A DNA stretch of 64,000 nt from Streptomyces sp. WM6386 (GTDB taxonomy: Bacteria; Actinomycetota; Actinomycetes; Streptomycetales; Streptomycetaceae). The notes beneath the pieces were generated by a model, which did not search any database, was not told the origin of the DNA, and saw nothing but the letters and a program-made list of their open reading frames with translations. Below, in pieces: positions 10,285 to 19,074 of the stretch (positions are counted from its first letter, which is position 1; the number at the start of each line of letters is the position of its first letter). The stretch is from positions 1 to 64,000 of the forward strand of contig NZ_JXTE01000022.1 of the NCBI RefSeq assembly GCF_000972385.1, in the 5' to 3' direction. The position numbers and the translations under genes were made by a program.

Positions 10285-10472
10285 TCGTCGCCCCCACCGG
10301 ACGACGAGCCGCCGCCCCTCCTCTTCCCCGAGCTCTGCAGCGCCTTGCCCAGACCGATCGTCACGGCCGCCACGGCGCGGACCCAGGTCGGTCCGCCGCG
10401 CTCCGCCCACACCACGCACACACATCCGAAGACGGCGAGCGCCAGAATGCCCACCAGCACCAGAACGGTCAT
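10281..10472 (-). CDS. Small single-pass membrane protein, function unknown
   Basis: 63 residues: a hydrophobic N-terminal helix (MTVLVLVGILALAVFGC), a second weakly hydrophobic stretch, and a Gly/Ser/Asp-rich tail ending GGGSSSGGGDD. ATG 10472 has AGGGG 8 nt upstream; a GTG at 10481 would add three residues. I recognise no family. The gene is convergent with the preceding reductase and divergent from the 10590 gene. Low-complexity ends make homology searches unreliable; coding status rests on codon bias and the clean membrane helix. Confidence 0.6.
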   Translation of the reverse strand: MTVLVLVGILALAVFGCVCVVWAERGGPTWVRAVAAVTIGLGKALQSSGKRRGGGSSSGGGDD

Positions 10473-10589
10473 GTCCCCCACCCCTGCGTTCGTACGGTTC
10501 CGGTGATCTTCTCAGATCCCCTTCACCCGAACACATGAACTACCCCAAGAAACTCGCACCCCTAAATCGAACAGGCGTAGCATTGCGCC

Positions 10590-10919
10590 GTGGCTACGAC
10601 CTATGACTTTCCGAGTGACCTCCTCGCCGGTCAGGAGGAGCTGCATCAGGTCCGGGCCGAGCTGTCGGCCCTGCTCAAGCGGCTGCCCTGGTCGGTCGAG
10701 CCCCTGGACGGCTTCAGCGACACCGCGGGCTGGCGCAAGGTGGAACGCCCCGCCTCCCCCGGCTGGACGCCCGACGAACAGGCCGAGGTCGAAAAGCTCC
10801 GACAGCGCGAACACGAACTCGCCGTCTTCATCACCGGCCACCGCTTCTGGGCGGAGGTCGTCGGCGGGGAGCGCGTGGATGCCCGCATGAGGCTGAAGCA
10901 CGCGCAGGAGGACAGCTGA
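10590..10919 (+). CDS. Conserved actinobacterial protein of unknown function
   Basis: 109 residues, soluble and charged: a predicted helix with DLLAGQEELHQVRAELSALL, a Trp-rich centre (LPWSV, GWRKVERP, SPGWTPDEQ) and a C-terminal helical stretch (EVEKLRQREHELAVFITGHRFW). It looks like a short coiled-coil protein. The GTG start at 10590 has TAGCAT six bases upstream and no ribosome site, so a leaderless mRNA is likely. A strong hairpin terminator follows at 10926. I do not recognise a named family. Confidence 0.7.
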   Translation: MATTYDFPSDLLAGQEELHQVRAELSALLKRLPWSVEPLDGFSDTAGWRKVERPASPGWTPDEQAEVEKLRQREHELAVFITGHRFWAEVVGGERVDARMRLKHAQEDS

Positions 10920-10925
10920 GAAACG

Positions 10926-10961
10926 AAGAAGACCCCGGCCGTGATCGGCCGGGGTCTTCTT
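10926..10961. terminator. Bidirectional intrinsic terminator
   Basis: A 16-bp near-perfect stem (aagaagaccccggccg and its complement) with loop TGAT; A-rich on one side and T-rich on the other. It serves both the 10590 gene and the tRNA-Val transcript coming from the right. Confidence 0.85.
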
Positions 10962-10967
10962 TCCGTG

Positions 10968-11039
<72 letters not shown>

Positions 11040-11246
11040 GGGTCCCGAACAGCCGCGCTCAGGACGAGTCGACAGACTACCTTGCCCGGGGCCGTGTCCT
11101 GCAAACGCGTATCGCAGGGAGCCGGATCTCAGGGTCGACCCGGGGGTTTTCCCCACCCCGGATCCGGGAGCGTCCCGGATCCCGCGGCGGCGCCCCGCTC
11201 CGTACGGTCGAAGAGCCTCATCATTCTGGCTCAGGGGGAGATCCCA

Positions 11247-12014
11247 ATGGCACGTACCGCCACCGCTCGCATGGTCCTCGCCGTCGGCGCCGTCGCTCTC
11301 ATCGCGGGCGTCAGCGCCTGCGGTGCCTCCGCCGGGGACGACAAGGATCCGGATCAGCGGTCGTTCGCGCTGGAGGGGAAGACGCTGACCATCGACTCCG
11401 ACGACTCGGCGCTGGAGATCGTCGCCGCCGACGACAACAAGGCGGGCCGGATCGAGGTCACCCGCTGGTTCCAGGGCACGGTCGCCCTCGGCAAGGACCC
11501 GAAGGTCACCTGGTCGATGACGGACGACACGCTGAAGCTGCGGATGAAGTGCACCGGCGTGGTCGCCGACTGCGCGGCCAAGCACCGCATCGAGGTCCCG
11601 CGCGGTGTCTCCGTGAAGGTCGAGGACGGGGACGGGAGCGTGCGCGCCAGGGGATTCGAGGACGCGCTGAGCATTCGTACGGGAGATGGATCGGTGCATG
11701 TCACCGACTCCAGCGGGCCGCTCGACCTGAAGACCGGCGACGGCTCCGTGCGCGCCGACGTCACTTCGCGCGAGGTGCGCTCCCAGACCGGCGACGGCTC
11801 GGTCCACCTCGAACTGGGCGCCGTCCCGGACCGCGTGGAGTCCAGGAGCGGCGACGGCTCCGTGACCATCGACGTCCCCGAGGCCACGTACAAGGTGACG
11901 ACCCAGACCGGCGACGGCGGGGTCGACGTGTCCGTGCCGCGGGCCGACTCCAGCTCGCACGTCATCACCGCTCGCACCGGCGACGGCAAAGTCACGGTAC
12001 GGACCGCGAACTAA
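11247..12014 (+). CDS. DUF4097-family lipoprotein with GDGSV beta-repeats
   Basis: 255 residues from ATG 11247, with AGGGGGAG upstream. Residues 1-25 are a lipoprotein signal (hydrophobic core, lipobox VSAC, Cys25), so the protein is anchored on the outer face of the membrane. The rest is a DUF4097 beta-solenoid-like domain in which T/S/E-GDGS/G-V recurs about every 18-22 residues (DGDGSVRA, RTGDGSVHV, KTGDGSVRA, QTGDGSVHL, RSGDGSVTI, QTGDGGVDV, RTGDGKVTV). Such adhesin-like repeats form a stack of short strands. Function is unknown; the long in-frame extension back to 10941 overlaps the tRNA and is not coding. Confidence 0.85.
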   Translation: MARTATARMVLAVGAVALIAGVSACGASAGDDKDPDQRSFALEGKTLTIDSDDSALEIVAADDNKAGRIEVTRWFQGTVALGKDPKVTWSMTDDTLKLRMKCTGVVADCAAKHRIEVPRGVSVKVEDGDGSVRARGFEDALSIRTGDGSVHVTDSSGPLDLKTGDGSVRADVTSREVRSQTGDGSVHLELGAVPDRVESRSGDGSVTIDVPEATYKVTTQTGDGGVDVSVPRADSSSHVITARTGDGKVTVRTAN

Positions 12015-12088
12015 CGGGCCCGTGTGTTCGTCCTTAACCGGTGGGAGAATGACACCGGGCCAGGACGGACACAGCACGGGAGAGGGAT

Positions 12089-13459
12089 GTGACGGCGACA
12101 CCAGCGCAGCCGTACTCGCCGTCGAAGCCGCGCGCACATCATGCGCTGCGCGACACGCTCACTCTCATCGCTCTGCCACTGGTCGCCGCCCTCGCGCTGC
12201 CGGCCGCGTTCGCCGGCGGCGGCACCCGGCGCTGGTTCGGGGGGCGCTCCGAGAGCCAGCGGGCCGAGGCGCAGGCCGCGAAGGACGCCGCCGCGGCCGC
12301 GTTCTACGAGCTCGACACCGCCCAGCGCGATCTGCGGATCTCGATAGAGACGATCACCGCGGTCGACGACTCCCCCGCCGCCCGGCGCGCGGTCGCCGAC
12401 TTCGAGGCGATCAGCAGGCGGATCGACGAGGCCAGCCACCAGTACATCGAGGCCGTCGACGCGCACGACCTGGACCGGGACGACCTGGAGGCATCGGTCG
12501 CCGTACACGCGCGCACCGAGCTCACCAGGGCCAAGGACGAGCTCGCGGGCGTGAAGCGGGAGCTGGACCGCTTCGGCGACAGCCTCGGTCCGCTCCTTGG
12601 CAAGGCCGAGACCCAACTGGCCCGCCTCGCTCCCGCGGTCGAACGGGCCAGACAGGGACTGCTGGCCGCCTCCAACGCCCTTGACGCCGTACGGCAGTCG
12701 GGCCTGAAGGCCGATGACCTCGCCGCCCGGCTCGCCGCCCTCGGCCCCGAGCTGACCAAGCTGAACCAGGGCGCCGGGCAGCACGGCGTGCCGGACACCC
12801 TGGAGCGTGCCGAGCGCGTCGCCCGGGAGGCCGAGACGGTCCGGGTCGAGTCCGAGCGGCTGCCCGAGAAAGCCGCCGAGATCGACCACCGGCTCGTCTC
12901 CCTGCGCACCCGCGCCCAGGCCCTCACCACCCGCGCGGGCCAGGTCGACCCGGTCCTGAGCGAGCTGCGGCGGCGCTTCACCGCGGCCTGCTGGCAGGAC
13001 CTCCAGCAGGTCCCGGACCAGGCCGCGGAGAACGTACGCCAGGCCGAGCGCAAGCTCACCGAGGCCCGCGCCGCCCGCGACGAGCAGCGCTGGCCGGACG
13101 CGACCGCCCTGCTGTCGACCGTACGGGCCCTGCTGAACAGCACCGACGAATCCGTCTCCGCGGCGGGCGACCGGCTGCGGCGGCTGAACGCCGTGCAGAA
13201 GGACCCCCAGCAGGAGATCGACCGGACGCGGTTCGCGATCCGCGACGCGCAGCGGCTGGCCATGACGGGCCGCAACACCCCCGACCCGCGTCACGCACGC
13301 CCCCTGGACGACTCCGTGGCCCGGCTGGAGCGGGCGATCGGCACGCTGGAGGGCCGCCACCCCGACTACTGGCACTTCCTCACGGAGACGGAGGCGGTGC
13401 GGCAGACGGTGGCGCGGGTGGTGGCGCAGATCCGGGAGGAGCGCGGGGCGGGGCACTGA
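12089..13459 (+). CDS. Membrane-anchored coiled-coil protein, function unknown
   Basis: 456 residues from GTG 12089 with GGAGAGGGA upstream. One membrane segment lies near the N-terminus (TLTLIALPLVAALALPAAFAGG), then a long helical region of ~400 residues rich in Ala, Glu, Arg and Leu with heptad-like spacing, predicted to form coiled coils outside or along the membrane. From the profile it may be a structural or envelope-associated protein; I do not recognise a named domain. It starts 74 nt after the DUF4097 gene on the same strand and could be co-transcribed with it. Confidence 0.8.
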   Translation: MTATPAQPYSPSKPRAHHALRDTLTLIALPLVAALALPAAFAGGGTRRWFGGRSESQRAEAQAAKDAAAAAFYELDTAQRDLRISIETITAVDDSPAARRAVADFEAISRRIDEASHQYIEAVDAHDLDRDDLEASVAVHARTELTRAKDELAGVKRELDRFGDSLGPLLGKAETQLARLAPAVERARQGLLAASNALDAVRQSGLKADDLAARLAALGPELTKLNQGAGQHGVPDTLERAERVAREAETVRVESERLPEKAAEIDHRLVSLRTRAQALTTRAGQVDPVLSELRRRFTAACWQDLQQVPDQAAENVRQAERKLTEARAARDEQRWPDATALLSTVRALLNSTDESVSAAGDRLRRLNAVQKDPQQEIDRTRFAIRDAQRLAMTGRNTPDPRHARPLDDSVARLERAIGTLEGRHPDYWHFLTETEAVRQTVARVVAQIREERGAGH

Positions 13460-13500
13460 CGCCTCTACAGCCGTGGGCCGCCGCCGGTTAACCTGTGCGC

Positions 13501-13722
13501 ATGCCTCGCTACGAGTACCGCTGCCGGACCTGCGGCGACACCTTCGAACTGAGCCGTCCGATGGCGGAGTCCGCCGCCCCCGCGGACTGCCCGGCCGGCC
13601 ACGACGACACGGTGAAGCTCCTGTCGACGGTGGCCGTCGGCGGCTCGGCCTCCGCACCGGCCCAGGCCCCCCGCTCCGGTGGCGGTGGCGGCGGTTGCTG
13701 CGGCGGGGGCTGCTGCGGCTGA
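13501..13722 (+). CDS. FmdB-type zinc ribbon protein
   Basis: 73 residues starting MPRYEYRCRTCGDTFEL, the typical FmdB/CxxC regulatory-protein opening, with a second metal pair (DCPAGH) and a tail of Gly and Cys (GGGGGGCCGGGCCG) that may bind more metal. FmdB-like proteins are small zinc ribbons first linked to formamidase expression; most are uncharacterised. TAACCT lies six bases before the ATG, so translation is probably leaderless. The next gene, 51 nt on, has its own similar promoter element. Confidence 0.9.
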   Translation: MPRYEYRCRTCGDTFELSRPMAESAAPADCPAGHDDTVKLLSTVAVGGSASAPAQAPRSGGGGGGCCGGGCCG

Positions 13723-13773
13723 CGGACAGCGGCTTCAGGAAACCTTCAGCCGCGGTTTCCTACCGTGGGCGGC

Positions 13774-14403
13774 ATGACAGCCGCACCGCAGTGGATCAAC
13801 GGACTCATGGACACGCTCGGCGCGCCCGGCGCCGGCTTGGCCATCGCCCTGGAGAACCTCTTCCCTCCGCTGCCGAGCGAGGTCATCCTGCCGCTCGCGG
13901 GGTTCGCGGCGAGCACCGGTCAGATGCACCTGTGGGCCGCGCTGCTGTGGACGACCGCCGGTTCGGTGATCGGCGCGCTCGCCCTGTACGGCGTCGGCGC
14001 GCTGCTCGGCCGTGACCGGACGGTGGCGATCGCGGCGCGGCTGCCGCTGGTGAAGACCAGCGACATCGAGAAGACCGAGGCCTGGTTCCTGCGGCACGGC
14101 ACCAAAGCGGTCTTCTTCGGCCGGATGATCCCCATCTTCCGCAGCCTGATCTCGGTCCCGGCCGGCGTCGAGCGCATGCCGCTGCCCGTCTTCCTCGGCC
14201 TGACCACGCTGGGCAGCGCGCTGTGGAACACGGTGTTCGTGATGGCGGGCTACACGCTGGGCGCCAACTGGACCCAGGTCACCGACCTGGTGTCCACGTA
14301 CTCGAAGATCGTCCTCGCGCTCGCCGCCGTGGCAGTCGTGGCCTTCCTGGCCGTACGACTGCTGCGGCGGCCCACGTCTAGCGAGGTGTCCGAGTCGTCC
14401 TGA
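13774..14403 (+). CDS. DedA family membrane protein
   Basis: 209 residues from ATG 13774. It has LENLFPPLPSEVILPLAGF, the E/P-rich DedA motif, and FFGRMIPIFRSLISVPAGVERM, the conserved Arg-containing re-entrant motif; hydrophobic segments follow with a short Arg- and Ser-containing tail. These proteins are thought to move lipid carriers such as undecaprenyl phosphate across the membrane or support proton-motive force. TACCGT sits seven bases before ATG, suggesting a leaderless mRNA. The last 26 bases overlap the convergent HAD gene. Compared with the DedA protein at 7372, this one is closer to the classic family consensus. Confidence 0.9.
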   Translation: MTAAPQWINGLMDTLGAPGAGLAIALENLFPPLPSEVILPLAGFAASTGQMHLWAALLWTTAGSVIGALALYGVGALLGRDRTVAIAARLPLVKTSDIEKTEAWFLRHGTKAVFFGRMIPIFRSLISVPAGVERMPLPVFLGLTTLGSALWNTVFVMAGYTLGANWTQVTDLVSTYSKIVLALAAVAVVAFLAVRLLRRPTSSEVSESS

Positions 14404-15190
14404 GGAACTCCCGCAGGATCCGCTCCCCCGCCAGCACGCCCCGCTCGGGCAGCGCGCTGAGCGTCGGAGCGGTGAAGTCCTCGTCGGCCAGCTCGCCGTG
14501 GCCCGGCCGCCAGCCCTGGTCCGCGGCGAGCAGCAGGTCGGCGTCGAGGAGGGAGTCACCGGCGGCCAGCGTCAGCTCCGCGCCGGTGCGGCGGGCGACC
14601 TCGCGCATGGCGGCGCTCTTGGTCAGCGGCTTCGGGACGGCGTAGATCTTGCGGCCCTGGAGCGAGACCGTCCAGCCGCGGTTCTCCGCCCACACCGCGA
14701 GCTCCTTCACCCAGTCCTCGGTCAGCAGTTCACGCTCGACGACGAGGTAGGCGAAGAGGTCCTCGGCGACCCGGTGCTTGCGCACCCACACGGGGTCGGC
14801 CGTCCGCAGCAGATGCTCGCGCACCTCGTCCAGGGGCGCGCACTCGTCGGCCAGCCGGGCCTGCACGCGCGCGTGCCAGTCGGCGTCCGTCACACCGTCC
14901 ACCAGCAGATGCCCGCCGTTGGCGCAGATCGCGTACTTCGGGGGCGGGCCCGGCAGGTTGATGCGCTGGTACTGCTTACGGGTCCGCGTGGTCGTCGGCA
15001 CGAACACCGCCGCGTCGCCGAGTTCGGCCAGCAGTCCGGCGGCCGTCTCCGTCATGTAGGACAGCGGTCTGCTCTCGTGCACCTCGACACAGAGCAGCCG
15101 GGGCGCCCGCGCGTCCGGCATGGTCAACGCGAGGGCCGCGGAGGAGTAGATGAGCGTACGGTCGAGGTCGCTCGCCACCAGCACCGGCAT
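14378..15190 (-). CDS. HAD-family hydrolase of the Ter-linked biosynthetic operon
   Basis: 270 residues from ATG 15190. HAD motif I is VASDLDRTLIYS (D-x-D-R-T), a variant of DxDGT seen in Cof-like and Ter-linked phosphatases; KPLTKSAAM supplies the motif III Lys and LAAGDSLLDADLLLAAD the motif IV acidic pair. A mixed cap domain lies between. The ATG overlaps the stop of the PRTase-StiP gene by one base (TGATG), so the two are translationally coupled. In the Ter scheme described by Anantharaman, Iyer and Aravind, such a HAD enzyme removes phosphate from a nucleoside-like intermediate; this is inferred for this copy. Confidence 0.85.
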   Translation of the reverse strand: MPVLVASDLDRTLIYSSAALALTMPDARAPRLLCVEVHESRPLSYMTETAAGLLAELGDAAVFVPTTTRTRKQYQRINLPGPPPKYAICANGGHLLVDGVTDADWHARVQARLADECAPLDEVREHLLRTADPVWVRKHRVAEDLFAYLVVERELLTEDWVKELAVWAENRGWTVSLQGRKIYAVPKPLTKSAAMREVARRTGAELTLAAGDSLLDADLLLAADQGWRPGHGELADEDFTAPTLSALPERGVLAGERILREFLRTTRTPR

Positions 15191-17673
15191 CAGACGTTCA
15201 CCGCCTTGCCGTCGGCGCCCGTCGCGCCCCGCGTGTACTTGGGGTGGATCAACCCCACGCAGGTGTACGGGAGTTCGTCGACCTCTTCCACCGGGACACC
15301 TCTCTGTTCGGCCAGCAGGCGTACGTGGTCCAGGTCGGCGCCCGCGCCGGCCCGCGCCAGGATCTTCCACGGCACCCGGCGCAGCAGCACCCGGGTGGTC
15401 TCACCGACACCGGGTTTGACGAGGTTCACGTCGTGGATGCCGTACTCCTCGCTGATCCTCTCGACGGCCGCCCAGCCCTCCCAGGTCGGGTCGCGGTCGC
15501 TCGACAGCAGCTCCTTGGTCTGGGCGTCCACCGCGTCCACGACCTCCGGGAAGGTGGCGGCGACGGCGTCGAGGAACTCCACCGAGACGTCGGCGCCGGC
15601 GAGTTCGCGGTAGAACTTCGCGCCGTGGAAGTCGTTCGGGCCGACGAGGTCCGCGCGCAGCACGGTGCGTGAGATCAGGCCGGACACCGTGGAGTTGAGG
15701 CAGGCGGAGGGGATGAGGAAATCCTCGCGGGTGCCGTACGTCTTCACGCACGAGCCCGGGTCGGCCAGTACGGCGATCTCCGGGTCGAAGCCGGTTGCGC
15801 CGCCGTTCGCCTCGAACTCCTTGACGGCGTCGGCCAGTTCGCGGGTGATCGCGCCCTTGCCGGTCCAGCCGTCGACGAACACCACGTCGGCCGGGTCGTG
15901 GTGGGCGGCCAGCCAGCGCAGCGCGTTGGCGTCGATGCCGCGGCCGCGCACGATCGACACGGCGTAGTGCGGCAGGTCCAGGCCGTGCCGGAACTGGGCC
16001 CAGCGGCGCATCAGGACACCGACGGGGGTGCCGGCTCGGGCGAGGGAGACAAGGACCGGGCGGGGCGAGCGCTCCGCGAGGACGATCTCGGTGACCGCGC
16101 CGACCGCCTGCGCGAGCCGCGCCGCGGACCCGTCCAGCGCGGTGTGGAAGAGCCGCTGGTACTGCTCGCTCGGCTGGTACTCCACCGGCAGCGACTCCGC
16201 GTAGTGCGCGCCGCCGCTCTGGATGGCCTCCTCGCGCTCCTCGGTCGGCGCCTCCAGCGTCACGTCCGAGAGGTCCTGGAGCAGCCAGCCGACGTCTTCC
16301 GGGGCGTACGAGGAGAAGGCGGGGCCGCGGAGGGGCTCGGGCAGCATCGGGGGCCTTTCGGGGACGTACAGGGGCTCGGGGGCATAGCTGGGGACGACCG
16401 CGAGGAGGACGTGCGGGGTGTGCGCGGTCAGCTGCGCCAACAGGCCGTCGGGGGCGTGCAGCTCCGCTGTGTCGGCGGTGGAGTCGATCACGGCGACGAT
16501 CGCGTCGAAGTCGGCGCCGGCGATGTTGTAGGCGTAGCGCTCGCCGGGGCCGTCCGCGGGGTTGTCGTGGGACGGGAAAGCGATGCGGGTGCGGATCGCG
16601 TAGCCCGGGTCGTCGACGGCCAGGACGGGTGAGCGGGTGGTGGTGGAGTAGCGGACCTCGGCGTCGGTGATCTGCTCCAGCTCGCGGGCGAGGCGGAGGG
16701 GGGCGTACATCAGCTCTTCGAAGCCGAGGATGTGGACGCGGCGGGCGTCTTGAGGGAGGGCCTCTGCCAGGCGTGCGGCCATGGCGGGGAGGGCGGCCTC
16801 CAGTCGTATTCGGTGTGCGGGGGTGAAGCCGTGGCGACCTCCGTCCGGGAGGCCGTGGGGCCAGTACAGGTCCACCCGCTCGTATGTCGGGTGCGGGCCG
16901 GTGGGGGCTTGTCGCGCAGTTCCCCGCGCCGCCAGGTGGGTCATCTCGTGGCTCGCCACAAGAGCCTGCCCCTTCTCCAGCACCCCCTCCGGCAGGCTCA
17001 CCGTCCCCGACGCCGCTGCCACCAAGTCCACCCTCGCGCCTATCTCCCGCGCGAACTCCTCCAGGCGCCCCGCGTCCGCCGACGAGCGCATGTCCACCAG
17101 CGCCACGACCACGTACCGGCCCCTCGGGTACCGGTCGTGCAGGTCCCTGATCGTGTTCAGGACCGTGTTGCCCGTGGAGAACTCGTCGTCGACCAGGACC
17201 AGCGGGCCGTTGCCGACCAGCAGGGCCGGGTCCTCCGGGAGCAGCAGGTGCGAGGTCGCGTGGGAGTGGGACTCCTCGAAGCCGCCCGCCGTGGCCACGC
17301 CGGGTACCGGGCGGCGGGTGGAGTGGAGGTAGGGGGCGAGGCCGACGCCGTCGGCGACGGAGTGGCCGAGGCCGGTCGCGGTCTCCGCGTAGCCGAGGAC
17401 GACCGCGCGGGCCGCCTCCTCGGTGCCCAGGAGGTCCCTGACCCGGCGGCCGAGGGCGAAGCCGTGGCCGTACACCACGGACGGTGACTGCGGGACGTGC
17501 TTGCCGAGCACGTTGGAGACCAGCAGATGGGCTCGCTTGGGGTTGCGGCGCAGGGCGAGGCCCAGCAGGTCGGTCAGCCTGTCGTCGCCCAGGAGTTCGA
17601 CCCCGAGCCGCTCGGCGACCCAGGTTCCGGACCAGATCCCGCCAGGCACCTCGTTGTTCACTGCGTTGTTCAT
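15190..17673 (-). CDS. Phosphoribosyltransferase-TRSP-StiP fusion (Ter-linked biosynthesis)
   Basis: 827 residues from ATG 17673; no convincing ribosome site supports the longer GTG at 17703. Domain 1 (~1-240) is a type I phosphoribosyltransferase with the PRPP loop VLVDDEFSTGNT near residue 160. Domain 2 (~305-450) is the TRSP domain, with STTTRSPV near residue 345. Domain 3 (~475-815) is StiP/PELOTA-PRTase-like, with SLARAGTPVG and VVFVDGWTGKGAI. In many genomes these are separate proteins; here they are one chain. The operon is proposed to make a ribosylated, nucleoside-like metabolite acting with Ter proteins. Residues ~250-266 are encoded by a Streptomyces repeat fragment (16895-16930). 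Confidence 0.85.
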   Translation of the reverse strand: MNNAVNNEVPGGIWSGTWVAERLGVELLGDDRLTDLLGLALRRNPKRAHLLVSNVLGKHVPQSPSVVYGHGFALGRRVRDLLGTEEAARAVVLGYAETATGLGHSVADGVGLAPYLHSTRRPVPGVATAGGFEESHSHATSHLLLPEDPALLVGNGPLVLVDDEFSTGNTVLNTIRDLHDRYPRGRYVVVALVDMRSSADAGRLEEFAREIGARVDLVAAASGTVSLPEGVLEKGQALVASHEMTHLAARGTARQAPTGPHPTYERVDLYWPHGLPDGGRHGFTPAHRIRLEAALPAMAARLAEALPQDARRVHILGFEELMYAPLRLARELEQITDAEVRYSTTTRSPVLAVDDPGYAIRTRIAFPSHDNPADGPGERYAYNIAGADFDAIVAVIDSTADTAELHAPDGLLAQLTAHTPHVLLAVVPSYAPEPLYVPERPPMLPEPLRGPAFSSYAPEDVGWLLQDLSDVTLEAPTEEREEAIQSGGAHYAESLPVEYQPSEQYQRLFHTALDGSAARLAQAVGAVTEIVLAERSPRPVLVSLARAGTPVGVLMRRWAQFRHGLDLPHYAVSIVRGRGIDANALRWLAAHHDPADVVFVDGWTGKGAITRELADAVKEFEANGGATGFDPEIAVLADPGSCVKTYGTREDFLIPSACLNSTVSGLISRTVLRADLVGPNDFHGAKFYRELAGADVSVEFLDAVAATFPEVVDAVDAQTKELLSSDRDPTWEGWAAVERISEEYGIHDVNLVKPGVGETTRVLLRRVPWKILARAGAGADLDHVRLLAEQRGVPVEEVDELPYTCVGLIHPKYTRGATGADGKAVNV
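16895..16930. repeat. Repeat family 2 fragment inside a coding sequence
   Basis: The string ccggtgggggcttgtcgcgc matches exactly the intergenic copy at 42446-42509, and it continues with cagttccccgcgcc, a sequence I know as common between Streptomyces genes. It is read in frame as part of the segment between the PRTase and TRSP domains (around residues 250-266), probably a linker. Confidence 0.75.
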
Positions 17674-17711
17674 GCGTCCCTTGTGTGTAACCGACCCAGC
17701 CACTGCGTGTC

Positions 17712-18878
17712 TCAGTCGGGGATTCCGGCGGCGAGCAGCTCCACGAAGCCGATGTCCTCGTTGGCCACCCCGAACACCTCGGCGCGCAGCATGGTGCGCT
17801 CGGCCCAGGCCCGGTGCGGCTTCACCTCGTTCATCTTGTTCGTGTACTGCGACCGCAGCACTCCCCCACCGCCGCGCTCCGGGCGCAGGATGTCCGCGGC
17901 GTCACTGAACTCTTCGTGACTGACCACCGACAGTGCGTGCACGGGCAGCACGTGCGAGGGGTGAATACAAGTCTTACCCATCAGACCGTTGGCCTGGTCG
18001 AGGGAGATCTCGCGGAGCAGCCCGTCCATGGCGTGCTCGATGAGCGCCTCGCGCAGTTCCTCGGCCTGGCCCTCCAGGAAGGGGCTGCGGCGCAGCTGCG
18101 GCTTGAACATGCGCTCCTGGACGCGGAAGTACTCCCAGACCGGCCCGGTGACCGTGAAGCCGGTGCCGTCGGCGCGGCCCAGCATGTTCACCACGTCGGC
18201 GATCACGGAGGCGACGATCTGAACGTCCCAGGCAGTCATGTCGGGGGCCCGGCGCAGGCCGTAGGAGGAGCAGAAGTCGGTCACGCCGAGGCGGAGCGCC
18301 AGGACCCGGTTCCGGTACTTGTCGACCGCGCGGGCGATGCCCTCCAGGGTCTCCACCCGTGACTCGCGGTACATCAGGTCCGGCGATTCCAGCACCGGCA
18401 TGGCGAACAGCCGCCGCCCGCACGCCGCCTCGGCGCCGGAGAGCGCCTCCAGGAAGGGGATGCCGCGCTCTTCGGTGAACTTCGGCAGCACGAACCCGGA
18501 CAGCAGCCGGACCGCGGGGCCGAGCCGCTGGACGAGGTCGGGGATCTGCTCGGGGTGGCGGACCCGGATGAAGAGCAGCGGAAGATCGGCCACCGCTCCC
18601 TCGGCGAGCTCCGTGAACTGTCGTACGAGGTTCTCCTCGGCCTCGACGACGTCCTCGTCGCCGATCGAGTCCTCCAGGCACAGCACCATCGAGACCACGC
18701 CACGCCCGACCTGTTTCAGGATGTCGTCGGCGAGCCGCGGCCTGGTGGCCGGGCTGTAGAGCGTGGCGCCCAGGGCCGCGGAGAGCAGCCGGGCCGAGGA
18801 GTCCGCGTCGAACTCGCACGGCTCCTGGTGGAAGAGGCGCTGACGCACCTCAGGGGCGATGTGCCCGAAATGACGCAT
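17712..18878 (-). CDS. HpcH/HpaI aldolase/citrate lyase family protein (Ter-linked)
   Basis: 388 residues starting MRHFGHIAPEVRQRLF. It has the HpcH/CitE TIM-barrel features: an early LYSPATRPRLAD segment, MVLCLEDSIGD (metal-binding acidic pair), PLLFIRVRHPEQI, FVLPKFT, MPVLESPDLM, and late KTCIHPSHV. The family cleaves or forms C-C bonds of 2-oxo acids or acyl-CoA. ATG 18878 has GGGGGAG 6 nt upstream. It is the first gene of the operon HpcH, PRTase-StiP, HAD (38-nt and then 1-nt-overlap junctions) and has a perfect palindrome 27 bp upstream. Substrate unknown. Confidence 0.85.
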   Translation of the reverse strand: MRHFGHIAPEVRQRLFHQEPCEFDADSSARLLSAALGATLYSPATRPRLADDILKQVGRGVVSMVLCLEDSIGDEDVVEAEENLVRQFTELAEGAVADLPLLFIRVRHPEQIPDLVQRLGPAVRLLSGFVLPKFTEERGIPFLEALSGAEAACGRRLFAMPVLESPDLMYRESRVETLEGIARAVDKYRNRVLALRLGVTDFCSSYGLRRAPDMTAWDVQIVASVIADVVNMLGRADGTGFTVTGPVWEYFRVQERMFKPQLRRSPFLEGQAEELREALIEHAMDGLLREISLDQANGLMGKTCIHPSHVLPVHALSVVSHEEFSDAADILRPERGGGGVLRSQYTNKMNEVKPHRAWAERTMLRAEVFGVANEDIGFVELLAAGIPD

Positions 18879-18904
18879 ATGACTCCCCCGTGGCGGCTGG
18901 GCCT

Positions 18905-18923
18905 CCTGTGAACGGTTCACAGG
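18905..18923. promoter_or_regulatory. Perfect 19-bp palindrome upstream of the Ter enzyme operon
   Basis: CCTGTGAAC-G-GTTCACAGG has 9-bp arms with no mismatch, 27 bp before the HpcH start and 151 bp before the divergent TerD gene. A likely binding site for a dimeric repressor or activator; no regulator gene adjoins. The short loop and lack of a T-run, and its place before the start, argue against a terminator. Confidence 0.6.
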
Positions 18924-19074
18924 TGGCCGGTAATAGTACGTACAAACCCATGTCAGGGGTTCCCAGCGGGCATGAACTTCAGGTAACGCAGGCAAGCACG
19001 GCCGGGTCGGATTCCCTTGCGGAACCCGTACCCCCGCGTTGTCGTGACCAGGACCGAGAGGGCAGGATGACAGC

